From: Myxococcales bacterium
GTDB lineage: Bacteria > Myxococcota_A > UBA9160 > SMWR01
Reading direction: 5' to 3'
Length of the DNA: 37,055 nt
NCBI GenBank assembly: GCA_013215605.1
Contig: JABSQW010000462.1
Span: 1-37,055 of the forward strand
Under the pieces are notes generated by a model. The model was not told the origin of the DNA. It did no database searches and saw only the letters and a program-made list of their open reading frames with translations. This document shows positions 27,672-36,060 of the stretch, in pieces. The position numbers and the translations under genes are program-made. How positions within the stretch are numbered: position 1 is the stretch's first letter; each line of letters begins with the position of its first letter.

Positions 27672-29123
27672 TCAGCAGTCCGTCTCGTAGATCGTCCGAC
27701 TCGCCACCCCCGACGAGCCGATTGGAACGGCGCGGACGAACCTGTGGATCTCGACGTGGCGCAAATTCGCGTCCCGGTACGCATCGCAGAGCCAACCCGC
27801 GTAGCCGTTTCCGAGCTCCGACGTCCTCACCTTTTTCCCCGTCGCGGTCACGGAGTAGTAGACCCACGGAAATGTGTCGGAATCGTCCGGCGCGATGCTC
27901 AGGCGCGATGCGTTCCAGTGCATCACGACTTCCCCTCGTGACAGGAGGTCGAGGCGCTTCCCCGAGTCGAAGGTTCCGACCACGAGGAGCCGCGATGTCG
28001 TCCGCCCGACGGACGAGAACAGTCGGTACACGTGGCCGAGCCGCAGGATTCCACCGAGCTCGCGCATCCACGCGGGGTTGTTGCCCTCGAGGCCGGGCAC
28101 CAGTCGCATGTAGCTCGTGAGGGTACAGACGAGCAGGAGCGCCGCCACGGCGTGGCCGAACATCCGCAGCGCGGAGCGTTTCGGCGGCTGCGCGGCTTCG
28201 CTGCCCCCGAACCCCGACCCGGGAACGAGGCGATCCCAGAAGGGCCCGGGCAGCGTCACGAGGAGAAACGTGACGCAAATCCAGGGAAAGACCCCGAGCC
28301 GCATGAACGCACCGAGCCCCAGGTGCAGTCCGATGAGTCCGAGGCCTGCGGCGATGCGCGCCGGTGTGAAGAACACGGGCCAGAAGAGCAACAGAGGCGC
28401 GACCACTTCGAGCCACCAGACGCCCCGGGTGACGACGGCCAGGACCGGTGATGGCAGCATCTGGAGCAGCGGCGTCGTGAACATCTGGTAGCGCTCGAGA
28501 TGCGTGATCGTCTCGATTGCGCTGGCCTCGGCGTGCCACTCCGGTCCGCTCTTCGCGAGGCCGGCCGTCAGATAGAGGAAGAAGATCTGCACCAGCAGAC
28601 CGGCAGTGGCGGGGCTCACCACCTGTAGAGGAGTTCTCCTTCCCACACCGCGCAGCGCTGCATCGACCGACCAGCGCGCTCCGATCGGAAGGAACATCGC
28701 CCACAGGAGAGAGAACAGAACCATCGAGTGCTGGGCGTTGGTGAGCCACGGGTTCCGGCGCAAGAGGTAGTTGACGCCCAGCCAGAGGACGAAGGCCGCG
28801 ACTCTCGACCACGCACCGACGACGAGCAGGGAAGCCGCGGTCGCGAGAATCATCAACACGGTGAGCGTCGCGGCCGGCGAGTCCGCGAAGGCGTAGAACG
28901 CTTCGGGTCCGATGAAATGAATGGCCTCGGCGGGCCAGATCAATCGCGCGGGCGCGACGCCATCACCCGTGAGCAGAAGCCGGTAGTCGACCGTCAGGCT
29001 CACCACGTAGCCCAGCGACGTGAGTCCGAGTGCGATGCGAAACATCGCGAGGGCCCGCACGTCGATCCCGAAAGCCATCGTCACGTAGTCGCGCAACGCA
29101 GTCGTAACAGGGATCGTGGGCAT
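27672..29123 (-). CDS. HTTM-family membrane protein
   Basis: A 483-residue HTTM protein (the horizontally widespread membrane domain related to vitamin K gamma-carboxylase). It opens with the amphipathic DVRALAMFRIALGL block, has NPWLTNAQHSMVLFSLLWAMFLP (124-146), the family-type LTAGLAKSGPEW (185-196) and about seven or eight membrane segments to residue ~340. The last ~140 residues are a soluble domain with repeated Trp/Tyr. A carboxylase function is not implied; most bacterial HTTM proteins have no known activity. The start ATG 29123 has only a weak ribosome-binding site, and ATG 29159 in the same frame is an alternative. It diverges from the SDR gene with a short intergenic space. Confidence 0.85.
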   Translation of the reverse strand: MPTIPVTTALRDYVTMAFGIDVRALAMFRIALGLTSLGYVVSLTVDYRLLLTGDGVAPARLIWPAEAIHFIGPEAFYAFADSPAATLTVLMILATAASLLVVGAWSRVAAFVLWLGVNYLLRRNPWLTNAQHSMVLFSLLWAMFLPIGARWSVDAALRGVGRRTPLQVVSPATAGLLVQIFFLYLTAGLAKSGPEWHAEASAIETITHLERYQMFTTPLLQMLPSPVLAVVTRGVWWLEVVAPLLLFWPVFFTPARIAAGLGLIGLHLGLGAFMRLGVFPWICVTFLLVTLPGPFWDRLVPGSGFGGSEAAQPPKRSALRMFGHAVAALLLVCTLTSYMRLVPGLEGNNPAWMRELGGILRLGHVYRLFSSVGRTTSRLLVVGTFDSGKRLDLLSRGEVVMHWNASRLSIAPDDSDTFPWVYYSVTATGKKVRTSELGNGYAGWLCDAYRDANLRHVEIHRFVRAVPIGSSGVASRTIYETDC

Positions 29124-29168
29124 GCCGTTCACAGTGTATCCCGGTACCCAGCATGCCATACTGCGCGC

Positions 29169-29963
29169 ATGGGAAGACTCGACGGAAAGATCGCCATCAT
29201 CACTGGAGCAGCGCGCGGAACCGGAGCCGAAGCCGCGCGGCTGTTCGTCGCAGAAGGTGCGAAGGTTCTGCTCGCCGACGTGCGCGACGAGCTCGGCGAG
29301 AAGGTCGCCAGCGAACTCGGAGACGTCGGCTTCTACCGGCGGCTCGACGTCCGCCGCCCAGAAGACTGGGAGGCTGCGGTGATCGCCGTGCGCGAGCACT
29401 TCGGTCCCGTTGACGTGCTGGTCAACAATGCCGCCATCCTCGACGTCTCGGCGATCCGCGACACGACCCCCGAGAAAGCGCGTGACATCCTCGAGACCAA
29501 TCTTCTCGGACCCTTCCTCGGCACTCAGGCCGTGATTCCCGACATGGAGGCAAAGGGCGGCGGCTCCATCGTCAACGTCGCTTCGATCGACGCTCTCGAG
29601 GGCGGCGTGGGCATCGCGGTCTACGGCTCGAGCAAATGGGGGATGCGCGGCCTGACCAAATGCAGTGCCCTGGAGCTCGGGCGCCTCCGGATCCGCGTGA
29701 ACACCGTGTGTCCCGGCGGCGGCAGCACGGAGATGAAGGAGGAGTTCGTCGCGCAGGTGACGGAGCGCATCAAGAGCGGCGACGTCGACATCTCGGGACA
29801 GCCGCGCTCGCCGATGGGTCGCTCCGCGACGCTCCGCGAGATCGCCCTGGCGATCCTCTGGCTTGCGTCGGACGACAGCTCCTTCGTCAACGGCACCGAC
29901 GTCGCCGTCGACGGAGGCTTCACCGCCGGCCACATCTTTCCGGGAACCCCCGGCGCCGACTGA
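29169..29963 (+). CDS. short-chain dehydrogenase/reductase (SDR)
   Basis: A 264-residue classical SDR. The cofactor motif TGAARGTG (12-19), NNAA (86-89), catalytic Ser139, and Y152-x3-K156 (VYGSSKWG) are intact; the Asp at the end of strand 2 (LLADVRD) suggests NAD(H) preference. The C terminus AVDGGFTAGHIF is typical of 3-ketoacyl or hydroxysteroid dehydrogenase-like members. Substrate unknown. ATG 29169 follows the divergent HTTM gene closely; a tandem repeat lies just past its stop. Confidence 0.93.
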   Translation: MGRLDGKIAIITGAARGTGAEAARLFVAEGAKVLLADVRDELGEKVASELGDVGFYRRLDVRRPEDWEAAVIAVREHFGPVDVLVNNAAILDVSAIRDTTPEKARDILETNLLGPFLGTQAVIPDMEAKGGGSIVNVASIDALEGGVGIAVYGSSKWGMRGLTKCSALELGRLRIRVNTVCPGGGSTEMKEEFVAQVTERIKSGDVDISGQPRSPMGRSATLREIALAILWLASDDSSFVNGTDVAVDGGFTAGHIFPGTPGAD

Positions 29964-29981
29964 TCCAAGGCCAACTCTGGA

Positions 29982-30065
29982 ACACTCCCCCGTTTCGCAG
30001 AGAGTGTCCCGAAGTCGCAAGGAAGCAAGTACGTCCCCAAGTTGCAAGCAAGTTGCAACGTCCCC
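29982..30065. repeat. tandem 27-base REP-like repeat
   Basis: Two adjacent 27-base units (30012-30038 and 30039-30065) agree at 20 of 27 positions and both end in CGTCCCC. A third partial unit ends GTGTCCCG just before. Unit 2 contains a perfect inverted repeat GTTGCAA-gcaag-TTGCAAC, and ACACTC (29982-29987)/GAGTGT (30002-30007) gives a further stem. On the opposite strand each unit starts GGGGACG. This resembles REP elements mobilised by RAYT transposases, but none is encoded here. It lies between convergent genes. Confidence 0.6.
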
Positions 30066-30080
30066 GGGTTTCCGCGAAGA

Positions 30081-30842
30081 CTAGTCGAGGGCCGGGAGGA
30101 GCTCGTCGCGGATCCAGCTCGCTTGGGGCTCGATGACCAGCGCCTCCTGATACACCGCGCGCGCTTCTTCAATCCGACCGTCCTGCGCGAGGGCGCGGCC
30201 GTACCAGCCGTGGGCGTCGACCTGTCCCCAGTTTGGCCAGCTGTCGTCTTCCTTCGCGAAGGCGGTCCGCGCGCGCTCGAGCAACTTGATGGCGTTCGTC
30301 GGGCCCCCGCCCATCAGCGCAGGGACGTAGAGGATGATCTTGCCCCGCTGTACGGCGGCGCGCGGGTTGTCGGGAGCGAGCTCCAGTGCGCGGGCCGAGA
30401 GGTTGTACGCGCGACGCCCGAGGGTCATTCGCTTGAACATGCTCCGCCCCGCCTGGTCACTCAGGACAGCCGCCAGGAGAACCATCGACTCGACGTGATC
30501 GGGGTCGTCTTCGAGCACTGCTTCGAGGTACTCGGCGGCCTCTTCGAGGAGTGCCGCGTGGCGTTTCTTCTCGTCTCGCCGATCGTTGATCACCCGCGAG
30601 ATCCGCCACGCCACGAAGGCGCGGTCGTAGCGGAGGGAGACCGCGCTTTCGGGGTTGCTGCGCGCCCGTTCGTCGAGGCGCGCCTTCGTCTCGTCGAGAG
30701 CTTCGAGCTTCCCCGTCACGCCATCGTGTTCGACGGTCTCCATCAACGGGTTGGCGATCACAGGGCTCGCGCACAGCAGTGCGACAAGAGCGCCGGCGGC
30801 GAGAACCGTGGGGGAACATCGGGGGGGGCTATGGCTCTGCAT
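30081..30842 (-). CDS. exported tetratricopeptide-repeat protein
   Basis: A 253-residue secreted or periplasmic protein. Residues 1-30 form a signal peptide with a V-I-A cleavage motif. TPR-like helical pairs follow: about 100-130 (YLEAVLEDDPDHVESMVLLAAVL), 145-172 (ARALELAPDNPRAAVQRGKI), and 210-240 (WYGRALAQDGRIEEARAVYQEALVIEP). The alternate start at residue 1 of a longer frame was rejected: ATG 30842 has an AGGAG ribosome-binding site 8 bases before it. A C8 run in the signal-peptide codons is a possible slippage or sequencing-error site. Binding partner unknown. It is divergent from the SelD fusion. Confidence 0.78.
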   Translation of the reverse strand: MQSHSPPRCSPTVLAAGALVALLCASPVIANPLMETVEHDGVTGKLEALDETKARLDERARSNPESAVSLRYDRAFVAWRISRVINDRRDEKKRHAALLEEAAEYLEAVLEDDPDHVESMVLLAAVLSDQAGRSMFKRMTLGRRAYNLSARALELAPDNPRAAVQRGKIILYVPALMGGGPTNAIKLLERARTAFAKEDDSWPNWGQVDAHGWYGRALAQDGRIEEARAVYQEALVIEPQASWIRDELLPALD

Positions 30843-30914
30843 CGCTTCGCTCCTGTGGGCGCACGAGTCGGCGAACGTGGGGGAACAGCATAGAAGAAGC
30901 GCCATTTCGCGACC

Positions 30915-30934
30915 CCGCAGGCGCGTACCTGCGG
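30915..30934. promoter_or_regulatory. hairpin in the TPR/selD divergent region
   Basis: CCGCAGG-cgcgta-CCTGCGG, a perfect 7-base inverted repeat, extended by GA/TC with a CC bulge, about 70 bases from either start codon. It could be a repressor operator or a leader stem; no known motif. Confidence 0.35.
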
Positions 30935-31003
30935 TCGCAGCGCGCGAAAACTTGAGCGATTCTGCGGCCTCCGTCAGACTACCGCCATGAGCCCGCAGAA
31001 AAC

Positions 31004-33262
31004 GTGAGCGCACCGCGCACCGATCTCGCCCGTCGGACCGAACGGCCCGACCGGGTACAGCTCGTTCTCGTCGGCGCCGGACACGCTCACGTTCAGGTGT
31101 TGCGCCGCTTCATGATGCGCCCCGAGCCGGACATTCAGATCACCCTCGTCGTCGACCGCCCGGAGGCCGTCTACTCGGGCATGGTGCCGGGGCTCGTCGC
31201 GGGCGAGTACGAAGTGCGAGAACTCGAGATCGACGGCATCCCGCTCGCACGCCGCGCACAGGCTCGCTGCATCCTGGCGGCGGCGGTGGACGTCGATCCG
31301 GTCGCGCGCCGAATCCACGTCGAAGGGCGACCAGCCGTTTCCTACGACGTGGCGAGTCTCGACGTGGGCTCGACGATCCGCGGCCTCGACCGCCCCGGCG
31401 TCTACGAGCACGCACTGCCGACGCGACCGATCCGCACCTTCGTCGATCAGCTCTCGCTGCGTCTGCCGTCACGGGACTCCGGCGCGGAGAGCCCGCCCCT
31501 CATCGCGGTGGTGGGCGCGGGCGCAGCCGGTATGGAGCTCGCCTTTACCCTGCGCGCACGGCTGCTCGCGGCGGGCGTCGATCCGAAGATCACCGTATTG
31601 TGTGACGGCCAGGAGGTGATGCCCCGCTACACGACGCGGGTTGCCGCGGTGATCCGCCGCGAAGCCGAGCGACGGGGCATCGAGATCCGCACCCGAGCCG
31701 AAGTCGTGGCCGTCGAGAAGGACGCGGTCGTGCTCGCGGACGATCGCGTCCCCTGCGACCTCGCCGTATGGGCGACAGGAGCCGCGCCGGTGCCGCTGTT
31801 CGAGAACACGGCGCTCCCCCTCGACGCCGCCGGTTTCGTGCGCGTCGAGCCCACCCTGCAGGTCGTCGGGTACGAGGACCTCTTCGCCGTGGGCGACTGT
31901 GCGTCGATCGACGGCTATCCGTGGATTCCGAAGGCCGGTGTCTACGCCGTCCGCGAAGGACCCGTGCTCCACGACAATCTGCGCGCGCGCTGCAAGGGTC
32001 GTCCGCTGCGCGCGTACCGACCGCAACGCGACTTCCTCGCGCTCCTCGCACTCGGCGAGGGCCAGGCGATCGGCGCGAAGTGGGGGATGGCACTCGCGGG
32101 CTCCGGAATGTGGCGCCTCAAGGACTTCATCGATCGCCGCTTCATGACCCGCTTCCAGGTTCTCACCGACGCAGGCGATGACGCGCCGGATTTCCCGAGT
32201 CCCGAGGAAATGGGAATGGACCCCGACGAGATGGTCTGCGGAGGCTGCGCGGCGAAGGTCGGTGCGTCGCCCCTCGAGCACGCCCTCGCACGTCTCCCCG
32301 CGCGTCCCGCCGATCCCTCGGTGCTGGTCGGGCTCGACCGGCCCGACGACGCCGCGGTGGTCGAGCTGCCCCGTGGCGACATCGTGCTCAGCACGATCGA
32401 CGCCTTCCGCGCCTTCACCGACGACCCGTGGCTGGTTGGGCGCGTGGCGGCCGTGAACGCGGCGAGCGACGTCCTGGCCAAGGGCGGTCGCCCGCGTCAC
32501 GCGCTCGCACTCGTCAATGTCCCGGAGGAAGACCCGCGCCGCACCGAGGAGACCCTCTACCAGGTGCTCGCCGGCGTCCGCGTCGCGCTCGACGCCCTCG
32601 GCATCTCCCTGATCGGGGGGCACACGACCAGCGGTGAGGACCTCTACGTCGGACTGGTCATCACGGGAGAGTCCGAAAAGGGGGCGATTCTCGGCGTGGA
32701 CGGGCTGCGACCGGGGCACCGGCTCGTGCTCACGAAACCGCTCGGGAGCGGGGTCGTACTCGCTGCCGACATGCAGGGCCGCGCGCGCGGAGCGTGGGTG
32801 AACGCGGCTTTCGAGTCGCTCGTGCGCGCGAATGACGCAGCCGCTCGCATCGCGCGCGAGCACGCGGCGAGTGCGTGCACCGACGTCAGCGGTTTCGGCT
32901 TTGCGGGTCACCTCGGCGAAATGCTGCGCGCGAGCCGGATGGCAGCTGTCGTCCACCTGGAGCGCGTTCCCGCGCTGCCCGGCGCCCTCTCGCTGTTCGC
33001 GCGCGGCATGCAGAGCACCTACCACGAGCAGAACCGCGAGGCTCGGCGCGGCCTCGCCATCCCCGACGCCCTCGAGCGCCACCCCGCCACCGAGCTTCTC
33101 TTCGATCCCCAGACCTCGGGCGGGCTGCTGTTCGGCGTGACGCCGGAGCGCGAAGACGCCGTCCTCGCGGCGCTGCGCGAAGCGGGAGACGTGCACTCAG
33201 CAGTCGTCGGTGAAGTCTGCGAACCGCGGGGCGACGGCGCGCTGTTCGAAGTCGCACCATGA
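31004..33262 (+). CDS. selD: NAD(P)/FAD oxidoreductase-selenophosphate synthetase fusion
   Basis: A 752-residue two-domain protein. Residues 18-385 form an FAD/NAD(P)-binding NADH-dehydrogenase-like reductase: VLVGAGHAHVQVLRRF, VVGAGAAGMELAF (169-181), VWATGAAP and LFAVGDCAS. Residues ~408-752 are SelD, which makes selenophosphate from selenide and ATP: CGGCAAKVG with catalytic Cys415 and Lys418, DRPDDAAVV, STIDAFRAFTDDPW, GGHTTSGED and DVSGFGFAGHLGEM. This Cys form needs no Sec. Such fusions are known in cyanobacteria and other phyla; the reductase half may supply reduced selenium. It starts at GTG 31004 with a weak ribosome-binding site. It should work with selA, elsewhere in this window. 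Confidence 0.94.
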   Translation: MSAPRTDLARRTERPDRVQLVLVGAGHAHVQVLRRFMMRPEPDIQITLVVDRPEAVYSGMVPGLVAGEYEVRELEIDGIPLARRAQARCILAAAVDVDPVARRIHVEGRPAVSYDVASLDVGSTIRGLDRPGVYEHALPTRPIRTFVDQLSLRLPSRDSGAESPPLIAVVGAGAAGMELAFTLRARLLAAGVDPKITVLCDGQEVMPRYTTRVAAVIRREAERRGIEIRTRAEVVAVEKDAVVLADDRVPCDLAVWATGAAPVPLFENTALPLDAAGFVRVEPTLQVVGYEDLFAVGDCASIDGYPWIPKAGVYAVREGPVLHDNLRARCKGRPLRAYRPQRDFLALLALGEGQAIGAKWGMALAGSGMWRLKDFIDRRFMTRFQVLTDAGDDAPDFPSPEEMGMDPDEMVCGGCAAKVGASPLEHALARLPARPADPSVLVGLDRPDDAAVVELPRGDIVLSTIDAFRAFTDDPWLVGRVAAVNAASDVLAKGGRPRHALALVNVPEEDPRRTEETLYQVLAGVRVALDALGISLIGGHTTSGEDLYVGLVITGESEKGAILGVDGLRPGHRLVLTKPLGSGVVLAADMQGRARGAWVNAAFESLVRANDAAARIAREHAASACTDVSGFGFAGHLGEMLRASRMAAVVHLERVPALPGALSLFARGMQSTYHEQNREARRGLAIPDALERHPATELLFDPQTSGGLLFGVTPEREDAVLAALREAGDVHSAVVGEVCEPRGDGALFEVAP

Positions 33263-33275
33263 CAACAGGGATCCG

Positions 33276-33294
33276 ATCCGGGCGAAGCCCGGAT
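33276..33294 (+). terminator. GGGCGAAGCCC-type hairpin after selD
   Basis: ATCCGGGC-GAA-GCCCGGAT, a perfect 8-base-pair stem with a 3-base loop, 13 bases past the selD stop. No T tract. It shares its core and loop with the hairpin at 33970-33986. Confidence 0.4.
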
Positions 33295-33456
33295 CCACCC
33301 GGACTCCGCTCGCCCGAACCGCTCGCCGCGCCGGCCTCGGCCGTTCACCGCCATGCCGAATGCCTCGATCAACGGTAGCTTCCCGATCGCGCGGGATGGG
33401 CCGCGCGCATGCCCGTTCGGGGAATTCCGTTCGGAGGTTCGAAAGAGAGGAATACT

Positions 33457-33948
33457 GTGCGAACCGGCACTGCCGCATCTCGAGTACTCGCCACCATCGT
33501 CCTGACCGGATTCATCCCCGTGGCCAGCGTCGGCTGCTTCGGTCCCTTCGAGCTCACGACGAAGATCTACCGCTTCGTCGATGACTCGAGCGACGACAAG
33601 TGGGTGAAGTGGATCGTCTTCCTCCCGATGAGTTTCTTCATGAGCGGCGCGGCCCTCCTCGACGGGGCGGTCTTCAACTCCGTAGAATTCTGGACTGGCG
33701 AGAACCCGGTGAACAGCACCGGAGTGACGGTGGAGGGTCCGAACGGCGAGACCGCGCACCTCACGCCGCTCGGCGACGGCCGCATCGACGTGGTGGTGAT
33801 CGGCGCTGCCGGCGGCGAGCACCACCTCACGCTCACGCGCGACGACCGCGGCGTCACGGCCTTCGACGCAGCTGGGCAGTTTCTCGCGCGCGGTGAGATC
33901 GTCGACGGGGAGCCCGTACTGGTCCGCTCGGTGGTGCGTCCGCTGTAG
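33457..33948 (+). CDS. DUF3332-like lipoprotein
   Basis: A 163-residue protein with a lipoprotein-type signal: hydrophobic segment up to Cys27 (PVASVGC), though the -3 Ser is unusual. After the Cys come GPFELTTKIYRF, DDKWVKWIVFLPM and VFNSVEFWTGENPV, the pattern of DUF3332 proteins, which have a second short hydrophobic segment (about 48-68). The C-terminal half is a small beta-rich domain. GTG 33457 is preferred over the upstream ATG (33409) because a GAGAGG ribosome-binding site lies 7 bases before it and the signal then begins correctly. Function unknown; probably envelope. Confidence 0.8.
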   Translation: MRTGTAASRVLATIVLTGFIPVASVGCFGPFELTTKIYRFVDDSSDDKWVKWIVFLPMSFFMSGAALLDGAVFNSVEFWTGENPVNSTGVTVEGPNGETAHLTPLGDGRIDVVVIGAAGGEHHLTLTRDDRGVTAFDAAGQFLARGEIVDGEPVLVRSVVRPL

Positions 33949-33969
33949 GAGCTAGTTTCGCTGGGTATC

Positions 33970-33986
33970 GGCGGGCGAAGCCCGCC
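33970..33986. terminator. hairpin between convergent genes
   Basis: GGCGGGC-GAA-GCCCGCC, 7 base pairs, in the 74-base convergent gap between the DUF3332 gene and the kinase-like gene. No T tract, but a symmetric structure in this position may end or protect both mRNAs. Confidence 0.45.
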
Positions 33987-34022
33987 TGCCAGCCTCCGCG
34001 CGGCTACGCCTCGCTGCGCGAA

Positions 34023-35093
34023 CTACTTGTCGCGCCTGCTCTCGATCGTCTCGACGATCACTTCCCGCAGGCGCTTCGAATCGACGGGCTTCTTGAACAC
34101 CACGCCTTGGAGCCCTTCGAGCCGGCCCCGCTTGATGATGTGGTCCTTGTCGTAGTGAAAGGCGGTCATCAGCAGTACGGGAAGATCCGGCTGATCCTGG
34201 TGAATGGTGTGGAAGAACTCGTAGCCGTCCATGTTGGGCATCACGACGTCGGTGAGCACGATGTCGAGTCCGCCGGCCTGGGCGCGTCGCAGGCCCTCGG
34301 CGCCATCGGATGCCGACTCGACCACGCACCCGTCGGCCTCGAGAATCTCGGTGAGGGTGCGGCAGATCCCGAGGTCGTCGTCCACCACGAGAATTCGCAC
34401 ACCTCGAAGCCGAGGGTCGCTGGACTCGTTGCGCGGTCCGCGCAGGTCGATCATGCGCGCGGGGCCGATGTACTCGACGGTCTCGTAGTGCTCGGTCACG
34501 ACCATCTTGCCGAGGCGCTCGAGGATCTCCGCGATACGCGCGATCTCGCGGCGTACGGAATCGAGGCGCTCGCACTCGACCGACGTATCGTCGTCGCCTG
34601 CCAGGCGCCCGATCTCGCCCTCGAGCAGCTCCACCTGGTTGAGGATCACGGCGAGCGGGTTGTTGATCTCGTGTGAAAGGCCGACCGCCACCTCACCGAG
34701 TGTGGCGAGCTGGTCTTTGCGGAGGATCTCGCGGAGGTCCTTCGCGAAGCCGATGGTGCCGTCTTCCGCGCCGGTGTCGTCGTAGTAGAGCGTCCCCGAG
34801 ACCGCCACGGGGATGTGCTCACCTTCCTTCGACTGAAAGGTAGTCTGAATGGACTCCACCACGCCCTTGCCACCGTGGCCAGCGTCGCGCATGGCGGCCA
34901 TCACGCGCTTCGCTTCTTCGAGTGAGGGGTAGAGCTTGACGACGAACTCACCAAGGATCTCGTCCTGCGTGTAGCCCAAGCTCTTCGAAGCGCCGTCGTT
35001 GTAGTAGACGACCATGCCCTTGCGATCGGTCGCGCAGACGATGTCCGTCGAATGATCGATCAGCAGCTCGAGTCGGTCTCGCGTCAGCGCCAC
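34023..35093 (-). CDS. PAS-HisKA-receiver protein lacking an ATPase domain
   Basis: A 356-residue signalling protein. A PAS domain fills about 5-122 (LIDHSTDIVCATDRKGMVVYYN). The dimerisation/phosphoacceptor (HisKA) helix pair follows, with His141 in GLSHEINNPLAVI, to about 200. A receiver domain covers 232-352: acidic pocket Asp238/Asp239, phosphoacceptor Asp282 (TDVVMPNMDG), Thr310 and Lys335 (FKKPV). The HATPase domain expected between them is missing; only about 30 residues lie there, with no N, G1 or G2 boxes. So it cannot autophosphorylate alone and may act as a phosphotransfer relay or be served by another kinase. GTG 35093 has GAGGGG 8 bases before. It follows trxB by 12 bases, suggesting co-transcription with the thiol-redox genes. 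Confidence 0.85.
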   Translation of the reverse strand: MALTRDRLELLIDHSTDIVCATDRKGMVVYYNDGASKSLGYTQDEILGEFVVKLYPSLEEAKRVMAAMRDAGHGGKGVVESIQTTFQSKEGEHIPVAVSGTLYYDDTGAEDGTIGFAKDLREILRKDQLATLGEVAVGLSHEINNPLAVILNQVELLEGEIGRLAGDDDTSVECERLDSVRREIARIAEILERLGKMVVTEHYETVEYIGPARMIDLRGPRNESSDPRLRGVRILVVDDDLGICRTLTEILEADGCVVESASDGAEGLRRAQAGGLDIVLTDVVMPNMDGYEFFHTIHQDQPDLPVLLMTAFHYDKDHIIKRGRLEGLQGVVFKKPVDSKRLREVIVETIESRRDK

Positions 35094-35105
35094 CGGTGAA
35101 CCCCT

Positions 35106-36059
35106 CTACTCGATACACTGTTCGGCGAGCCAGCGCTCGGCGTCGATGGCCGCCATACAGCCGGTTCCCGCGGCCGTTACGGCCTGGCGATACGTGGGGT
35201 CGCTGGCGTCGCCCGCGCAGAAGACCCCCGCGACCGACGTGCGCGTCGAGCCCGGCTCGATCTTCACGTATCCCGTGGGGTCGAGCGCGAGCTGGCCTTC
35301 GAGCAGGTCGGTATTGGGTTTGTGGCCGATGGCCACGAAAAGCGCCTCGATCGGGAGTTCGGTGGTCTCGTCCGATTTCACGTCGCGCACCCGAACGCCA
35401 GTGACGAAGTCTTCGCCGAGCACCTCTTCGACGACGGAGTTCCAGACGAAGTCGATCTTCTCGTGGGCGAGAGCGCGCTCCTGCATGATCTTCGACGCGC
35501 GAAGTGCGTCGCGACGGTGGATCACCGACACCTTTGTCGCAAAACGCGTCAAGAAGAGCGCTTCTTCCATGGCGGTATCGCCGCCACCCACCACGGCCAT
35601 CGGCTTGCCGCGGTAGAGCGCGCCGTCGCACGTCGCGCACGCTGACACACCGCGATTCTGCAGACGTGTCTCGGAGTCGATCCCGATCCACTTCGCCGAC
35701 GCCCCGGTGGCGAGGATGAGAGCGTCGGCTGTCAGCGTCTTCGAATCCGTAACGACGGTGAATGGACGCTTCGAGAGGTCGATCTCGGTGGCGTCCTCCA
35801 TCCGGACCTCGGTACCGAAGCGCTCGGCCTGACGCTGAAAGACCTCCATCATCTCGGGACCGGTGATGCCTTCCGCGAAGCCCGGGTAGTTCTCGACGTC
35901 CGTCGTGAGCATCAGCTGGCCACCGAACTGCAGGCCCGCCACCACCACCGGCGCGAGCTCCGCGCGGGCGGCGTAGACCGCGGCCGTGTATCCCGCCGGA
36001 CCGCTCCCGACGATCACCACGCGTTGGTGGTCTCCGTTCGTCACTTCTCTCGGGGCCAT
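35106..36059 (-). CDS. trxB: thioredoxin-disulfide reductase
   Basis: A 317-residue low-molecular-weight FAD enzyme that reduces thioredoxin with NADPH. FAD motif GSGPAG (18-23), redox pair CATC (Cys141, Cys144), NADPH motif GGGDTA (158-163) with HRRDALRASKIM after it, and the C-terminal CAGDASDPTYRQAVTAAGTGCMAA are all present. ATG 36059 is 1 base past the glutaredoxin stop; the longer frame is a shadow. No thioredoxin gene is adjacent; the neighbour is a glutaredoxin, so it may reduce that protein instead. Confidence 0.96.
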   Translation of the reverse strand: MAPREVTNGDHQRVVIVGSGPAGYTAAVYAARAELAPVVVAGLQFGGQLMLTTDVENYPGFAEGITGPEMMEVFQRQAERFGTEVRMEDATEIDLSKRPFTVVTDSKTLTADALILATGASAKWIGIDSETRLQNRGVSACATCDGALYRGKPMAVVGGGDTAMEEALFLTRFATKVSVIHRRDALRASKIMQERALAHEKIDFVWNSVVEEVLGEDFVTGVRVRDVKSDETTELPIEALFVAIGHKPNTDLLEGQLALDPTGYVKIEPGSTRTSVAGVFCAGDASDPTYRQAVTAAGTGCMAAIDAERWLAEQCIE

Positions 36060-36060
36060 C

